DNA of 51,644 bases from a virus: IMG/VR virus record IMGVR_UViG_3300043410_001664, positions 1 through 51,644 of that record; one strand, 5' to 3'. Numbering within the stretch: position 1 is the first letter of the stretch; each line of letters opens with the position of its first letter. The notes under the pieces were generated by a model. That model was not told the origin of the DNA. It saw nothing but the letters and a program-made list of their open reading frames with translations, and did no database searches. Of the stretch, positions 44,284 to 51,644 are shown one piece after another. Made by a program: the position numbers and the translations under genes.

Positions 44284-45896
44284 TGTCAGAAGAGAATGAG
44301 TATATAATCAAGGCATCTCTTGGATCAAATCCAGAAGAATCTGATGTTTTTAAAGAGCAAGACCCATTTAATAAAACTTGGGATGAATTAAAAACTTTGA
44401 GTGGTTTGGATAACAATTTCAAACGACGTGCAGCAAGAATTTCAAAGGGCGAAGCAACCCCACAATATATTGATAGCGCACTTGCAGTAAAAAGCGGTAA
44501 AGATGGTGCAAAGTCAAAAGAAATTAACCCTGGATTAATTTATAGAAATGGCTACGGACTTTTTGATGTAATTACGCCACCATGGAATTTATATGAACTT
44601 GCAAATTACTATGACACATCGTTTGCTAACCATGCTGCCATCGATGCAAAGGTAGAGAATATTGTCGGACTTGGATATGATTTTGAGGTTTCTCCAAGAA
44701 CAATGTTGAAGATTGAAGCAAGTGAAAAGAAGACTGCAGAAAATGCAAGGAAAAGAATCGAACGTGCCAAGATCGAACTCACAGACTGGCTTGAAAGTTT
44801 AAATAGTGAAGATTCCTTTACAACTATTATGGAAAAGATTTATACAGATGTTCAGGCAACTGGAAACGGGTATATGGAAATTGGTAGAACGATTACTGGA
44901 GAGATTGGATATATCGGTCATATCCCTTCAGTTACAATGAGATGTCGTAGACTAAGAGATGGATATGTTCAGGTCATTGCAAATAAGGTTGTTTATTTTA
45001 GAAACTTTGGTGCACAAAATCCTAACCCTGTAACTGCAGATAAAAGACCAAACGAAATTATTCATTTTAAAGAATATTCACCACTGAATACTTTTTATGG
45101 TGTACCAGATATTATTTCTGCAATCACAGCATTACAGGGAGACATGTTAGCATCACAATACAACATTGATTACTTTAGCAACAAGGCTGTGCCAAGATAT
45201 GTTGTAACTCTCAAAGGTGCAAAACTTTCTGGAGAAGCAGAAGATAAGATGTTTAGATTTATGCAAACTGGAATGAAGGGTCAAAATCACAGAACACTTT
45301 ACATACCTTTGCCAGGAGACTCTGATACAAATAAGGTAGAATTTAAGATGGAGCCGATAGAGACTGGTGTCCAAGAAGGATCATTTGAAAAATATCGCAA
45401 ACAAAATCGTGATGACATTCTTGTTGCTCATCAAGTTCCACTTTCTAAACTTGGCGGGGGAGATTCATCTGCAATTGCAGCAGCGCTTGCACAGGATAGA
45501 ACATTTAAAGAGCAGGTTGCAAGACCAGCGCAAAGAGAATTAGAAAAACCAATTAATAAAATTATTCGTGAGAAAACTGATATTTTACAATTTAAGTTCA
45601 ACGAACTAACCCTGACAGATGAAATTGCTCAATCTCAGATTCTTGAAAGATATGTAAAGAATCAAATCATGATTCCTGATGAAGCACGTTCAGTTCTTGG
45701 TATGGGTGCTAGACCTGACGGAGATGGATCTAAGCCACTAGAACTTAAACCTCAGCAAGCAGCAGATCAAACAGCCAATAGAGAGCGTGATGCTCAAAGG
45801 ACTAATAATCAGTCCGATGGATCCGCTACCGTTTCTGGAAGAAATCCAAAGGGCGAAGGCAGAAAGTTCGACGAGTTGACCGAAATGTCCGATTAG
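44283..45896 (+). CDS. Portal protein
   Basis: 537 residues, normal for HK97/PBSX-type portals. PPWNLYELANYYDTSFANHA, AAIDAKVENIVGLGYDFEV, ATGNGYMEIGRTITGEIGYI, IIHFKEYSPLNTFYGVPD and KQNRDDILVAHQVPLSKLGG are typical blocks. It forms the dodecameric DNA channel at the capsid vertex. The C-terminal 60 residues are polar and disordered. Followed by the protease gene after 37 bases carrying its own promoter. Confidence 0.92.
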   Translation: MSEENEYIIKASLGSNPEESDVFKEQDPFNKTWDELKTLSGLDNNFKRRAARISKGEATPQYIDSALAVKSGKDGAKSKEINPGLIYRNGYGLFDVITPPWNLYELANYYDTSFANHAAIDAKVENIVGLGYDFEVSPRTMLKIEASEKKTAENARKRIERAKIELTDWLESLNSEDSFTTIMEKIYTDVQATGNGYMEIGRTITGEIGYIGHIPSVTMRCRRLRDGYVQVIANKVVYFRNFGAQNPNPVTADKRPNEIIHFKEYSPLNTFYGVPDIISAITALQGDMLASQYNIDYFSNKAVPRYVVTLKGAKLSGEAEDKMFRFMQTGMKGQNHRTLYIPLPGDSDTNKVEFKMEPIETGVQEGSFEKYRKQNRDDILVAHQVPLSKLGGGDSSAIAAALAQDRTFKEQVARPAQRELEKPINKIIREKTDILQFKFNELTLTDEIAQSQILERYVKNQIMIPDEARSVLGMGARPDGDGSKPLELKPQQAADQTANRERDAQRTNNQSDGSATVSGRNPKGEGRKFDELTEMSD

Positions 45897-45918
45897 TAAT
45901 ACTTTTCAAAAAAGGGTA

Positions 45919-45929
45919 TATAATATAAT
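45919..45929 (+). promoter_or_regulatory. Double -10 box before the protease gene
   Basis: Overlapping TATAAT at 45919-45924 and 45924-45929, 9 and 4 bases before the ATG. No ribosome site. Confidence 0.55.
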
Positions 45930-45933
45930 CACC

Positions 45934-47238
45934 ATGACTATCTCAAAAGCACACTGGAACACAGAAGGCGAATCAGTTCGTTTATCAATGCCTTTTTCAA
46001 AGGTTGACAAGGAAAGAAGAATTGTTTCTGGCTTTGCGTCGCTTGATAATATTGACAAGCAAAATGATATTGTAACTGCAGACGCATCTATGAAGGCATT
46101 TGCAAAATTCCGTGGAAATATACGTGAAATGCATCAGCCACTTGCTGTTGGCAAGATGATTGATTTTAAAGAAGATAAGTATTTTGATCCAGAATCTAAG
46201 AAATTTTATTCTGGTGTTTTTGTTTCTGCATATGTTTCAAAGGGTGCACAAGATACATGGGAAAAAGTTTTAGACGGAACACTAACAGGTTTTTCTATTG
46301 GTGGAAGAATGAATAAGTGGGATGACGCATATGATGAAAAGTCAGACACACAAATTAGAATTATTAAAGAATATGATTTGGTAGAGTTGAGTCTTGTTGA
46401 TTCACCAGCAAATCAATTTGCAAATATTGTTTCAGTAGAAAAGGTAGATGGCGTTGAAGTCATCAAAGCAGATGAAACTGTATTAGAAAATGTTTTTTAC
46501 GATAAAGAAGCGGGACTTGTTTTGCTTTCAGAGAATGATTCTGAAAAGAACCCAATTACAGGTGACGTCATGGAAAATATAGGGTTCGTTGAAAAAACGG
46601 ATAATGAAAAAACAGACATGGTAAAATTCTTAGTTGATAGTGCTAAAGGCATTAATACTTCTAAGATTAACAAGGAGGTAAATCCTATGACAGAAACAAC
46701 AAACGAAGTAGTAGAAGAAATCGTCGAGAAGTCTGACGCTACAGTTGTAGAAACACAGGTCGCTCCAGAGGCTATTGTCGAAGAATCTGCAGATGCGGAA
46801 AAGGCTATGAAGCCACACGCAGATGAAGAGACTCCTGCTGAAGATGCTGGTGAAAAGCCAGGAGATGAAGCAGAAGAAGACAAAGCAAAGAAGTCAGATG
46901 ATGTAGCAGCAGCAGTTGCTGAAATTAAAGACACTCTTACATCAGCCTTTAGCGATCTAGTAGCAACAGTTAAGTCTTTACAATCAGAAGTGGAATCACT
47001 TAAGGTTACAAAAGCAGACGTTGCAGAAGTAAAGAGTTCATTCGATGCTGTAGCAAAAGATATTGCTTCAGTATCTACTGAATTTAATGAATTTGGTAAG
47101 CGAGTAGACGCAGTAGAAGCAGACACCGCTTTCCGAAAGTCTGGTGATCTCGGTGAGATCGTACAGGATCAACCTGAAACGGTTGAAAAATCCCTATGGG
47201 GCGGACGTTTCCTCAAAACTGCCGACTTATTTAATTAA
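45934..47238 (+). CDS. Prohead protease fused to scaffold domain
   Basis: 434 residues. Residues 1-175 are an HK97-type (S78) prohead protease: GFASLDNIDKQNDIV, catalytic H67 in REMHQPLAVG and S153 in LVELSLVDSPANQF. After about 240 comes an acidic, Ala/Glu/Lys-rich, coiled-coil C-terminus (EVESLKVTKADVAEVKSSFD) typical of scaffolds. The protease matures the capsid and degrades the scaffold. An in-frame internal start at 46687 should also give free scaffold. Confidence 0.9.
   Translation: MTISKAHWNTEGESVRLSMPFSKVDKERRIVSGFASLDNIDKQNDIVTADASMKAFAKFRGNIREMHQPLAVGKMIDFKEDKYFDPESKKFYSGVFVSAYVSKGAQDTWEKVLDGTLTGFSIGGRMNKWDDAYDEKSDTQIRIIKEYDLVELSLVDSPANQFANIVSVEKVDGVEVIKADETVLENVFYDKEAGLVLLSENDSEKNPITGDVMENIGFVEKTDNEKTDMVKFLVDSAKGINTSKINKEVNPMTETTNEVVEEIVEKSDATVVETQVAPEAIVEESADAEKAMKPHADEETPAEDAGEKPGDEAEEDKAKKSDDVAAAVAEIKDTLTSAFSDLVATVKSLQSEVESLKVTKADVAEVKSSFDAVAKDIASVSTEFNEFGKRVDAVEADTAFRKSGDLGEIVQDQPETVEKSLWGGRFLKTADLFN
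46687..47238 (+). CDS. Nested scaffolding protein (internal start)
   Basis: 183 residues, same frame as 45934-47238. AAGGAGGT (46672-46679) lies 7 bases before ATG 46687, the best ribosome site in the region, placed exactly between the protease and the coiled-coil part. This is the classical arrangement of nested scaffolds such as lambda Nu3 within C. It predicts an excess of scaffold over protease. Confidence 0.7.
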   Translation: MTETTNEVVEEIVEKSDATVVETQVAPEAIVEESADAEKAMKPHADEETPAEDAGEKPGDEAEEDKAKKSDDVAAAVAEIKDTLTSAFSDLVATVKSLQSEVESLKVTKADVAEVKSSFDAVAKDIASVSTEFNEFGKRVDAVEADTAFRKSGDLGEIVQDQPETVEKSLWGGRFLKTADLFN

Positions 47239-47261
47239 GGAAATCACGTGGAGGTGAAATA

Positions 47262-48416
47262 ATGTCAGAAGAAATTAAGAAAAATCAACCAGGAGAATCT
47301 GGACAACTTGGTGGAACTCAACCAGGACTTTATCAAGGTCAGGGTGCGTTCGCATCTGGTTCAGAAGCAGGGTCAAACGTTGCAGGTAACTACCACAACG
47401 GTGCTGCCGTAGGCAACATCCCTAACGCTATCCTAGGTACAACAGATGGACCAAACGCAGTAAATCCTTCAGGTGATGCTGGAAGCGGTATTCTACGCCC
47501 TGAACAAGCACGTCAGTTTATTGACTACGTGTGGGATGCAACTGTATTGGCTCAAGATGGTCGCAGAGTGACCATGAGAGCAAACACCATGGAACTTGAA
47601 AAGGTAAACGTTGGTGAGCGTGTTATTCGTTCTGCTGCTCAGGCACTTGGCGATTACACAAACGCTGGAGCGACATTTAGCAAGGTGGAACTTACAACTA
47701 AGAAGATCCGTCTTGACTGGGAAGTCACTGCAGAAGCACTTGAAGATAATATCGAAGGTGCATCACTTGAAGATCACATTGTTCGTCTTATGACAAACGC
47801 TTTCGGTAATGATATCGAAGATCTTGCTATTAATGGTACAGGAGACTCTGATGACGGAGCATTCCTTGGTATCATGAATGGTTTCGTAAACAAGGTAAAG
47901 AATGATGGAGACGCACACGAAGCAGTTGTAACTGTTTCAAATGGCGGATGGACTCCAGAAGTTATGCAGAACATCATTCTTGCAATGCCACGTAAGTACC
48001 GTGCACTTAAGAACAATCTTAAGTTCTACGCAGGTACTGATGTGTTCCAGGGTATCGTTAAGAACAACGGTACACTTGCAGATGCAATCGCAGAAGCATT
48101 TGGATCACACGCTGGTGCAGCAGGTACACCTGCAATGCGTCAGTCATACCTAGATGGTAATGCACAGACATTCGGTGGAGCACGTACAACTCGTGTTCTC
48201 GGAATTGACGTTCAAGAAGTTCCTTACTACCCTGCAGGATATGTCGACTTGACATTCCCACAGAACCGTGTTTGGGGCTTCCAGCGTGACATCACTGTTA
48301 ACCGTGAATACAAGCCAAAGAAGGACACAATTGAATACACAGTATTCGTCCGCTTTGGTCTTCAATGGGAAGAACAGGATGCTATCGCATGGGCTGATGC
48401 TGCATCAGATTCATAA
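47262..48416 (+). CDS. Major capsid protein (HK97 fold)
   Basis: 384 residues. An N-terminal 60-80 residue polar arm is followed by ARQFIDYVWDATVLAQDGRR, TTKKIRLDWEVTAEALEDNI, LEDHIVRLMTNAFGNDIEDL and a C-terminal DITVNREYKPKKDTIEYTVF. These are HK97-like capsid blocks, and the position after the protease/scaffold confirms the call. GGAGGTGA ribosome site. A terminator-like hairpin follows, consistent with high expression. Confidence 0.92.
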   Translation: MSEEIKKNQPGESGQLGGTQPGLYQGQGAFASGSEAGSNVAGNYHNGAAVGNIPNAILGTTDGPNAVNPSGDAGSGILRPEQARQFIDYVWDATVLAQDGRRVTMRANTMELEKVNVGERVIRSAAQALGDYTNAGATFSKVELTTKKIRLDWEVTAEALEDNIEGASLEDHIVRLMTNAFGNDIEDLAINGTGDSDDGAFLGIMNGFVNKVKNDGDAHEAVVTVSNGGWTPEVMQNIILAMPRKYRALKNNLKFYAGTDVFQGIVKNNGTLADAIAEAFGSHAGAAGTPAMRQSYLDGNAQTFGGARTTRVLGIDVQEVPYYPAGYVDLTFPQNRVWGFQRDITVNREYKPKKDTIEYTVFVRFGLQWEEQDAIAWADAASDS

Positions 48417-48437
48417 TCTGTAAAGCAAAACCTTTTG

Positions 48438-48480
48438 AGGGGAGTAGGGGCTAGATCTCCTGCTCCCCTTAATTAATTTA
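48438..48480 (+). terminator. Terminator after the capsid gene
   Basis: AGGGGAGTAGG pairs with CCTGCTCCCCT (11 pairs, one T-G), then TTAATTAATTT. Weak T-run suggests partial termination. Confidence 0.65.
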
Positions 48481-48484
48481 ATGA

Positions 48485-48503
48485 TATAATACTATTTAGG
48501 AGG
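48485..48503 (+). promoter_or_regulatory. -10 and ribosome site of 48509
   Basis: TATAAT (48485-48490) then AGGAGG (48498-48503), 5 bases before the ATG; here the leader carries a ribosome site, unlike most late genes. Confidence 0.6.
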
Positions 48504-48508
48504 TAAAC

Positions 48509-48961
48509 ATGGAGAATAATATGTTTGAAAACAAAAACGAAGAACCTACACCTGTTAATCCAGTTGTAGAAGAAGCACCTATCGAGGCACCAGTAGAAGC
48601 ACCAGTTGCTGAACCTGTTGCAGAGGTTGCTCCAGAAGCACCTGCAAAGTCTGATGCTGTATCTACAGATTCTTTTGCTAGATCTGAGGCAGAACCACAA
48701 ACTGTTGGTTTGGTCACAGATGGGGCAATCGGCGTAACAGCAGCAAAGCCAGAACCAAAGAAGGCAACACCTGCTAAAAAGGCAGGGGCTAAGAAAGACA
48801 AGGTAGCAATTCACTCAACAAAGAATGTTACATGGTCTGGCGTAGGCAAGGTTTATACAGGATATAACATTGTCGATGCAGAAGAGGCAGAAAAGTGGCT
48901 TACACGTAATCACGTTCGTATCGCAACACCAGAAGAAGTTGCAAAGGAATTTGGTAAGTAA
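48509..48961 (+). CDS. Low-complexity capsid-proximal protein, 150 aa
   Basis: 150 residues. First 70 residues are Pro/Glu/Ala/Val repeats (EAPIEAPVEAPVAEPVAEVA), then a basic linker KKATPAKKAGAKKD, then a small folded end NVTWSGVGKVYTGYNIVDAE with EKWLTRNHVRIATPEEVAKE. The end looks like a small head-tail or decoration domain. A disordered arm with a histone-like linker may contact DNA or capsid. Function unknown. Confidence 0.6.
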   Translation: MENNMFENKNEEPTPVNPVVEEAPIEAPVEAPVAEPVAEVAPEAPAKSDAVSTDSFARSEAEPQTVGLVTDGAIGVTAAKPEPKKATPAKKAGAKKDKVAIHSTKNVTWSGVGKVYTGYNIVDAEEAEKWLTRNHVRIATPEEVAKEFGK

Positions 48962-48964
48962 GCA

Positions 48965-49876
48965 ATGGAAGTTCTGAGAGTTCCACCTTATCCTTTAACA
49001 ACAACATGGATCCTACCCATACCAAATTATGAGTATGTTGTCTATGTTGAGGATTTGGTGGACCACTCAGTAGAAGAAACAAATATTTTTTCAGACGCTA
49101 ATGGAAAGTTAATCTACACACTTCCATTATCCAAGGTCCAATATGACCGTAAGTTTTTTATTAAGTTTTATGACACGGAGCATGAGCACACACTGTATGA
49201 AGAAAACCTTGATGTAGTTAGACCGTACATTGATCCAGCAAAACTTGGAACAACGGCTTCAGAGATCGAAGAATATAAGGTTTTAGAGATGGTTGCAAGA
49301 TCACTCATAGATACAGTGATTACAGATGGTTTTTATAACAGCAAGCATATCGTTCAAAAAGTTGGAGATGGATCCGACTATTTTGCTATTTGGGAAGACA
49401 TTAACAAGGTTTTAAAGGTATACGAAAATAACGTTTTAGTTTATGATGTGGATACACCAGAATTAAATACACAAGAGTACATGGTAACTTTTGATAACTC
49501 AGCGGTACAGAGAGTCGTTACAGGTTTGCACAATAGATTTGAACAAGGAGTTATCACACTTCCTGGAGCACAGGGCGATTTAGCACATATGGGATCTACT
49601 AGAATTATAGATTTTCCAAAGGGCGCAGACTACGTATTTGTATTAGATATTGGATACAGAGCACTTCCGCCAGATATTGAATATGCAACAAAACTTCTTA
49701 TTGAAGATTTGAAGTGTGGTAAGTTAGATTATTACACAAGATATGTTAGTTCATATGGCTCAGATCAATTTAAGATTCAGTTCGATAAAGTAATGTTTGA
49801 GGGGACTGGCAATATGATTGTTGACAAGATTTTAGATAAGTACAAGGTTACAATCCCTAAGCCAGGAATAATCTAA
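48965..49876 (+). CDS. Head-tail connector / adaptor-like protein, 303 aa
   Basis: 303 residues. N-terminal beta part (PYPLTTTWILPIPNYEYVVY), then helix YKVLEMVARSLIDTVITDGF, typical of connector proteins, and a C-terminal DIEYATKLLIEDLKCGKLDY helix. Position directly after capsid genes and before other neck genes supports an adaptor/neck role; family is not certain. Coupled to 49876 by TAATG. Confidence 0.6.
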   Translation: MEVLRVPPYPLTTTWILPIPNYEYVVYVEDLVDHSVEETNIFSDANGKLIYTLPLSKVQYDRKFFIKFYDTEHEHTLYEENLDVVRPYIDPAKLGTTASEIEEYKVLEMVARSLIDTVITDGFYNSKHIVQKVGDGSDYFAIWEDINKVLKVYENNVLVYDVDTPELNTQEYMVTFDNSAVQRVVTGLHNRFEQGVITLPGAQGDLAHMGSTRIIDFPKGADYVFVLDIGYRALPPDIEYATKLLIEDLKCGKLDYYTRYVSSYGSDQFKIQFDKVMFEGTGNMIVDKILDKYKVTIPKPGII

Positions 49877-50322
49877 TGGAGTGCAAGGGAAAAGATTTTA
49901 TGTTTCCCATGCAAGTGGATGTTTTTTATCCAACTGTGGAACAGGGCGCATATGGAAATGTCAAAAAGCAATGGATGCTAGATAAGACTATTCCATGCCA
50001 TTTTACAACAGCAGGACTTAAGGCAAAAGAAGAGATCGTTCCAAATGTTAATATTACACAAGACACATTACTTATTGGAAGAGTAAAGTCAGATATCAGA
50101 GTATCCACTTTAGATGGAAAAAACTCCATGACAAATGTTGTGTTGAGCAATATTTTAGATAAAAACTGTAATCAGATTTATATGGAGACATCTGGCGTTC
50201 GTGCAGGCAAAGCAACTATTTTTGAGGTAGCCTCACAAGAACCTTTTGTTGGCCCATTTGGAAATATTGAGTATTATAAGTTAGTACTACGTCGTTCTGA
50301 AAATCAGGCGGTAGATGTATGA
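49876..50322 (+). CDS. Head-closure-like neck protein, 148 aa
   Basis: 148 residues, beta-rich: FMFPMQVDVFYPTVEQGAYG, PCHFTTAGLKAKEEIVPN and YYKLVLRRSENQ. Length and place between the adaptor and the HK97-gp10-like gene fit a head-closure (stopper) protein. Overlaps the next start (ATGA). Confidence 0.6.
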   Translation: MECKGKDFMFPMQVDVFYPTVEQGAYGNVKKQWMLDKTIPCHFTTAGLKAKEEIVPNVNITQDTLLIGRVKSDIRVSTLDGKNSMTNVVLSNILDKNCNQIYMETSGVRAGKATIFEVASQEPFVGPFGNIEYYKLVLRRSENQAVDV

Positions 50323-50990
50323 TAGCCGTCAAGTTTGATGATAAAGCACTAATGAAAAGTCTAAACAATGTAATCGATTATTCTATAGGATTCTTAGATG
50401 GTATTCAAAAGGGCAAGAAAGTATTTCTAGATAACCTTGGTAGAGGTGTCACTGAAATGGTTAAGGAATATATTGATGCAAGCGCAAGAGTAAATCCTGC
50501 AAAACTACATCACGTTTATGAATGGTATGAAACTGGAAGTCCAGATGCACGTTTATATGATATTGTTTATACAATAAGCAATCTTGGTCTATCTTTTAAA
50601 TCTACATTTTCTCAATCACGATCTATTAAGAATGGATCAAAAACACCATTTTATGATAAAGCAAGAATTATGGAAGAAGGAATTCCTGTTACAATTTCTC
50701 CAGTTAAAGCAAAGACATTAAGGTTTGAGGTAGGTACTAAAGAAATTTTTACCAAGGGGCCAGTTACAGTTGCTAATCCAGGTGGAGATGTTCAAGGACA
50801 ATTTGAAAATACATTTGATGAATTTTTTGGAAACTATTTTTCACAAGCATTTTTACGAAAGAGTGGAGCATTGTCAGAATTAGAAAATGCAAACATTTAT
50901 AAAAGTAATTTTGCAGCAGGAGCAAAACTTGGAAGAGGAAAGGGCATTGAAACTGGCTATCGCTGGATCGCAAATGCAAAGGTATCATAA
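50319..50990 (+). CDS. HK97-gp10-like neck/tail-completion protein, 223 aa
   Basis: 223 residues. KFDDKALMKSLNNVIDYSIG start, helix NLGRGVTEMVKEYIDASARV, then HHVYEWYETGSPDARLYDI, a pattern of HK97 gp10-like proteins. It probably links the closure complex to the tail. Coupled both sides. Confidence 0.6.
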   Translation: MIAVKFDDKALMKSLNNVIDYSIGFLDGIQKGKKVFLDNLGRGVTEMVKEYIDASARVNPAKLHHVYEWYETGSPDARLYDIVYTISNLGLSFKSTFSQSRSIKNGSKTPFYDKARIMEEGIPVTISPVKAKTLRFEVGTKEIFTKGPVTVANPGGDVQGQFENTFDEFFGNYFSQAFLRKSGALSELENANIYKSNFAAGAKLGRGKGIETGYRWIANAKVS

Positions 50991-51577
50991 TGGCAATTTA
51001 TCATCCACCAACATTTATTAATGCTTATCTAGCAGATAAGGTAAAAGGGCATTTGTCATATACCCTTCCATTTTTCCCAACAACCCCTACTGCGATTCAG
51101 GATGTCACAGAAACTTTTCCAGATGGCGAAAGCAATGTATTCGGTATTTATGACAGAATGCTTAGGATGAGGAGAAGTCCATTTCCACATATCAAAAGCG
51201 AACAGGTTCTATATTATTTATATAAAAAAGCAGGAGACCCAGTTTCATTAATTGAGACCGTACAAGTGGTTCAAGATCTTTTAGACCGTGAAGATGAGTC
51301 TGCTGAAGAGGTTAATAATTGGATTAAAAGATACCAAGAAAACAATCCAGGGGTTCCTGTACTTGAATCTGGAGGAGCACCGTCTGAAACAGGAGAAGAT
51401 TCAGGAAAGCGATTATTTAAAACAGCAAGATTTCAGGGCGTAGATTTTATGCTGCCGTATTTCCATAGATTTAAGGTGTATCAACTACAAGAAACCCGTG
51501 ACATCATTGACTTTGGTACAGCCCGTACCTATGCGGGTAACAAGATAATTATAGATTACGACTGGCATAAATCTTAA
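50990..51577 (+). CDS. Tail terminator-like protein, 195 aa
   Basis: 195 residues. PPTFINAYLADKVKGHLSYT, FFPTTPTAIQDVTETFPDGE, and MRRSPFPHIKSEQVLYYLY. The order (after the gp10-like gene, before a new promoter) and size suggest the tail terminator or tail-completion protein; family not certain. 67 bases to the right edge. Confidence 0.55.
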   Translation: MAIYHPPTFINAYLADKVKGHLSYTLPFFPTTPTAIQDVTETFPDGESNVFGIYDRMLRMRRSPFPHIKSEQVLYYLYKKAGDPVSLIETVQVVQDLLDREDESAEEVNNWIKRYQENNPGVPVLESGGAPSETGEDSGKRLFKTARFQGVDFMLPYFHRFKVYQLQETRDIIDFGTARTYAGNKIIIDYDWHKS

Positions 51578-51587
51578 AAAAGGCTGT

Positions 51588-51644
51588 TATACTTACTACT
51601 GAGGAAACAAACGCCTTTATTTCAACAAGGAAAAAAGAGGTGAA
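51588..51644 (+). promoter_or_regulatory. Promoter and ribosome site of the next, cut-off gene
   Basis: TATACT (51588-51593) and a closing AAAAGAGGTGAA ribosome site at the very edge. The next gene, presumably a tail sheath or tube, starts just outside. Confidence 0.5.

Noticed and set aside
46497-47126. 209-codon antisense frame under the protease/scaffold gene
   Set aside because: Serine-rich shadow of the Glu/Ala/Lys-rich sense frame, with no start signals.

Overview
The window is the accessory/early arm plus part of the virion-gene arm of a low-GC, tailed, double-stranded DNA phage. Virion identity rests on an HK97-type portal, a prohead protease fused to a scaffold, a major capsid protein, neck/connector genes and a long run of tail-fibre genes. 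Several traits suggest an actinobacterial host, plausibly a low-GC freshwater lineage: an Ltp-type surface protein, a GP88-family protein, a DUF932 protein, GlxR/CRP-like operators and very many start codons sitting at the predicted transcription start. The host is inference. No terminase, integrase, polymerase or tRNA gene is visible, so the phage genome continues beyond one or both edges.

Layout. 0-1.1 kb: an exported Ltp-repeat protein (-) divergent from a small GIY-YIG-like protein (+). 1.07-1.95 kb: an origin-like stretch with five perfect DnaA boxes and AT-rich repeats. 1.6-11.6 kb: about thirty small, tightly packed leftward genes (GP88, DUF932, zinc-ribbon and many unrecognised proteins) in short operons. 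Their intergenic regions carry a recurrent kit: a TGTGA-N6-TCACA-like palindrome centred near -64, -74 or -84 of sigma70-type promoters, a GC-rich CTCGGGGCCC box, tandem GGACA boxes and, at three promoters, ACGGCGTGTCG. 11.7-12.5 kb: a divergent control region leading to a small rightward operon. 12.6-15.9 kb: three related 2OG-Fe(II) oxygenase-like genes, a YkgJ-like Cys-rich protein and small genes.

15.9-32.1 kb: rightward tail-fibre/adsorption genes (beta-sandwich, collagen-like, Mtd-N-like, long helical fibre) with an SGNH-type esterase and an oppositely oriented secreted lysozyme. Two proteins here end in an intein-like Hint domain preceded by FGFSPF repeats. 32.1-40.2 kb: a modification and nucleotide cassette of three DUF6065-like proteins, five more oxygenase-like proteins, a glycosyltransferase-like protein and a class II ribonucleotide reductase. 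40.2-51.6 kb: a 1203-residue lectin-like virion protein, then portal, protease/scaffold, capsid, connector and tail-terminator genes; the next gene starts just past the right edge.

How it fits together: the leftward early genes are probably expressed first under a host CRP-type regulator. Many late genes appear to have their own -10 box 5-9 bases before the ATG, giving leaderless mRNAs. The unusually large set of oxygenases, a glycosyltransferase-like gene and the self-processing Hint proteins beside the fibre genes suggest extensive maturation or decoration of the adsorption apparatus.
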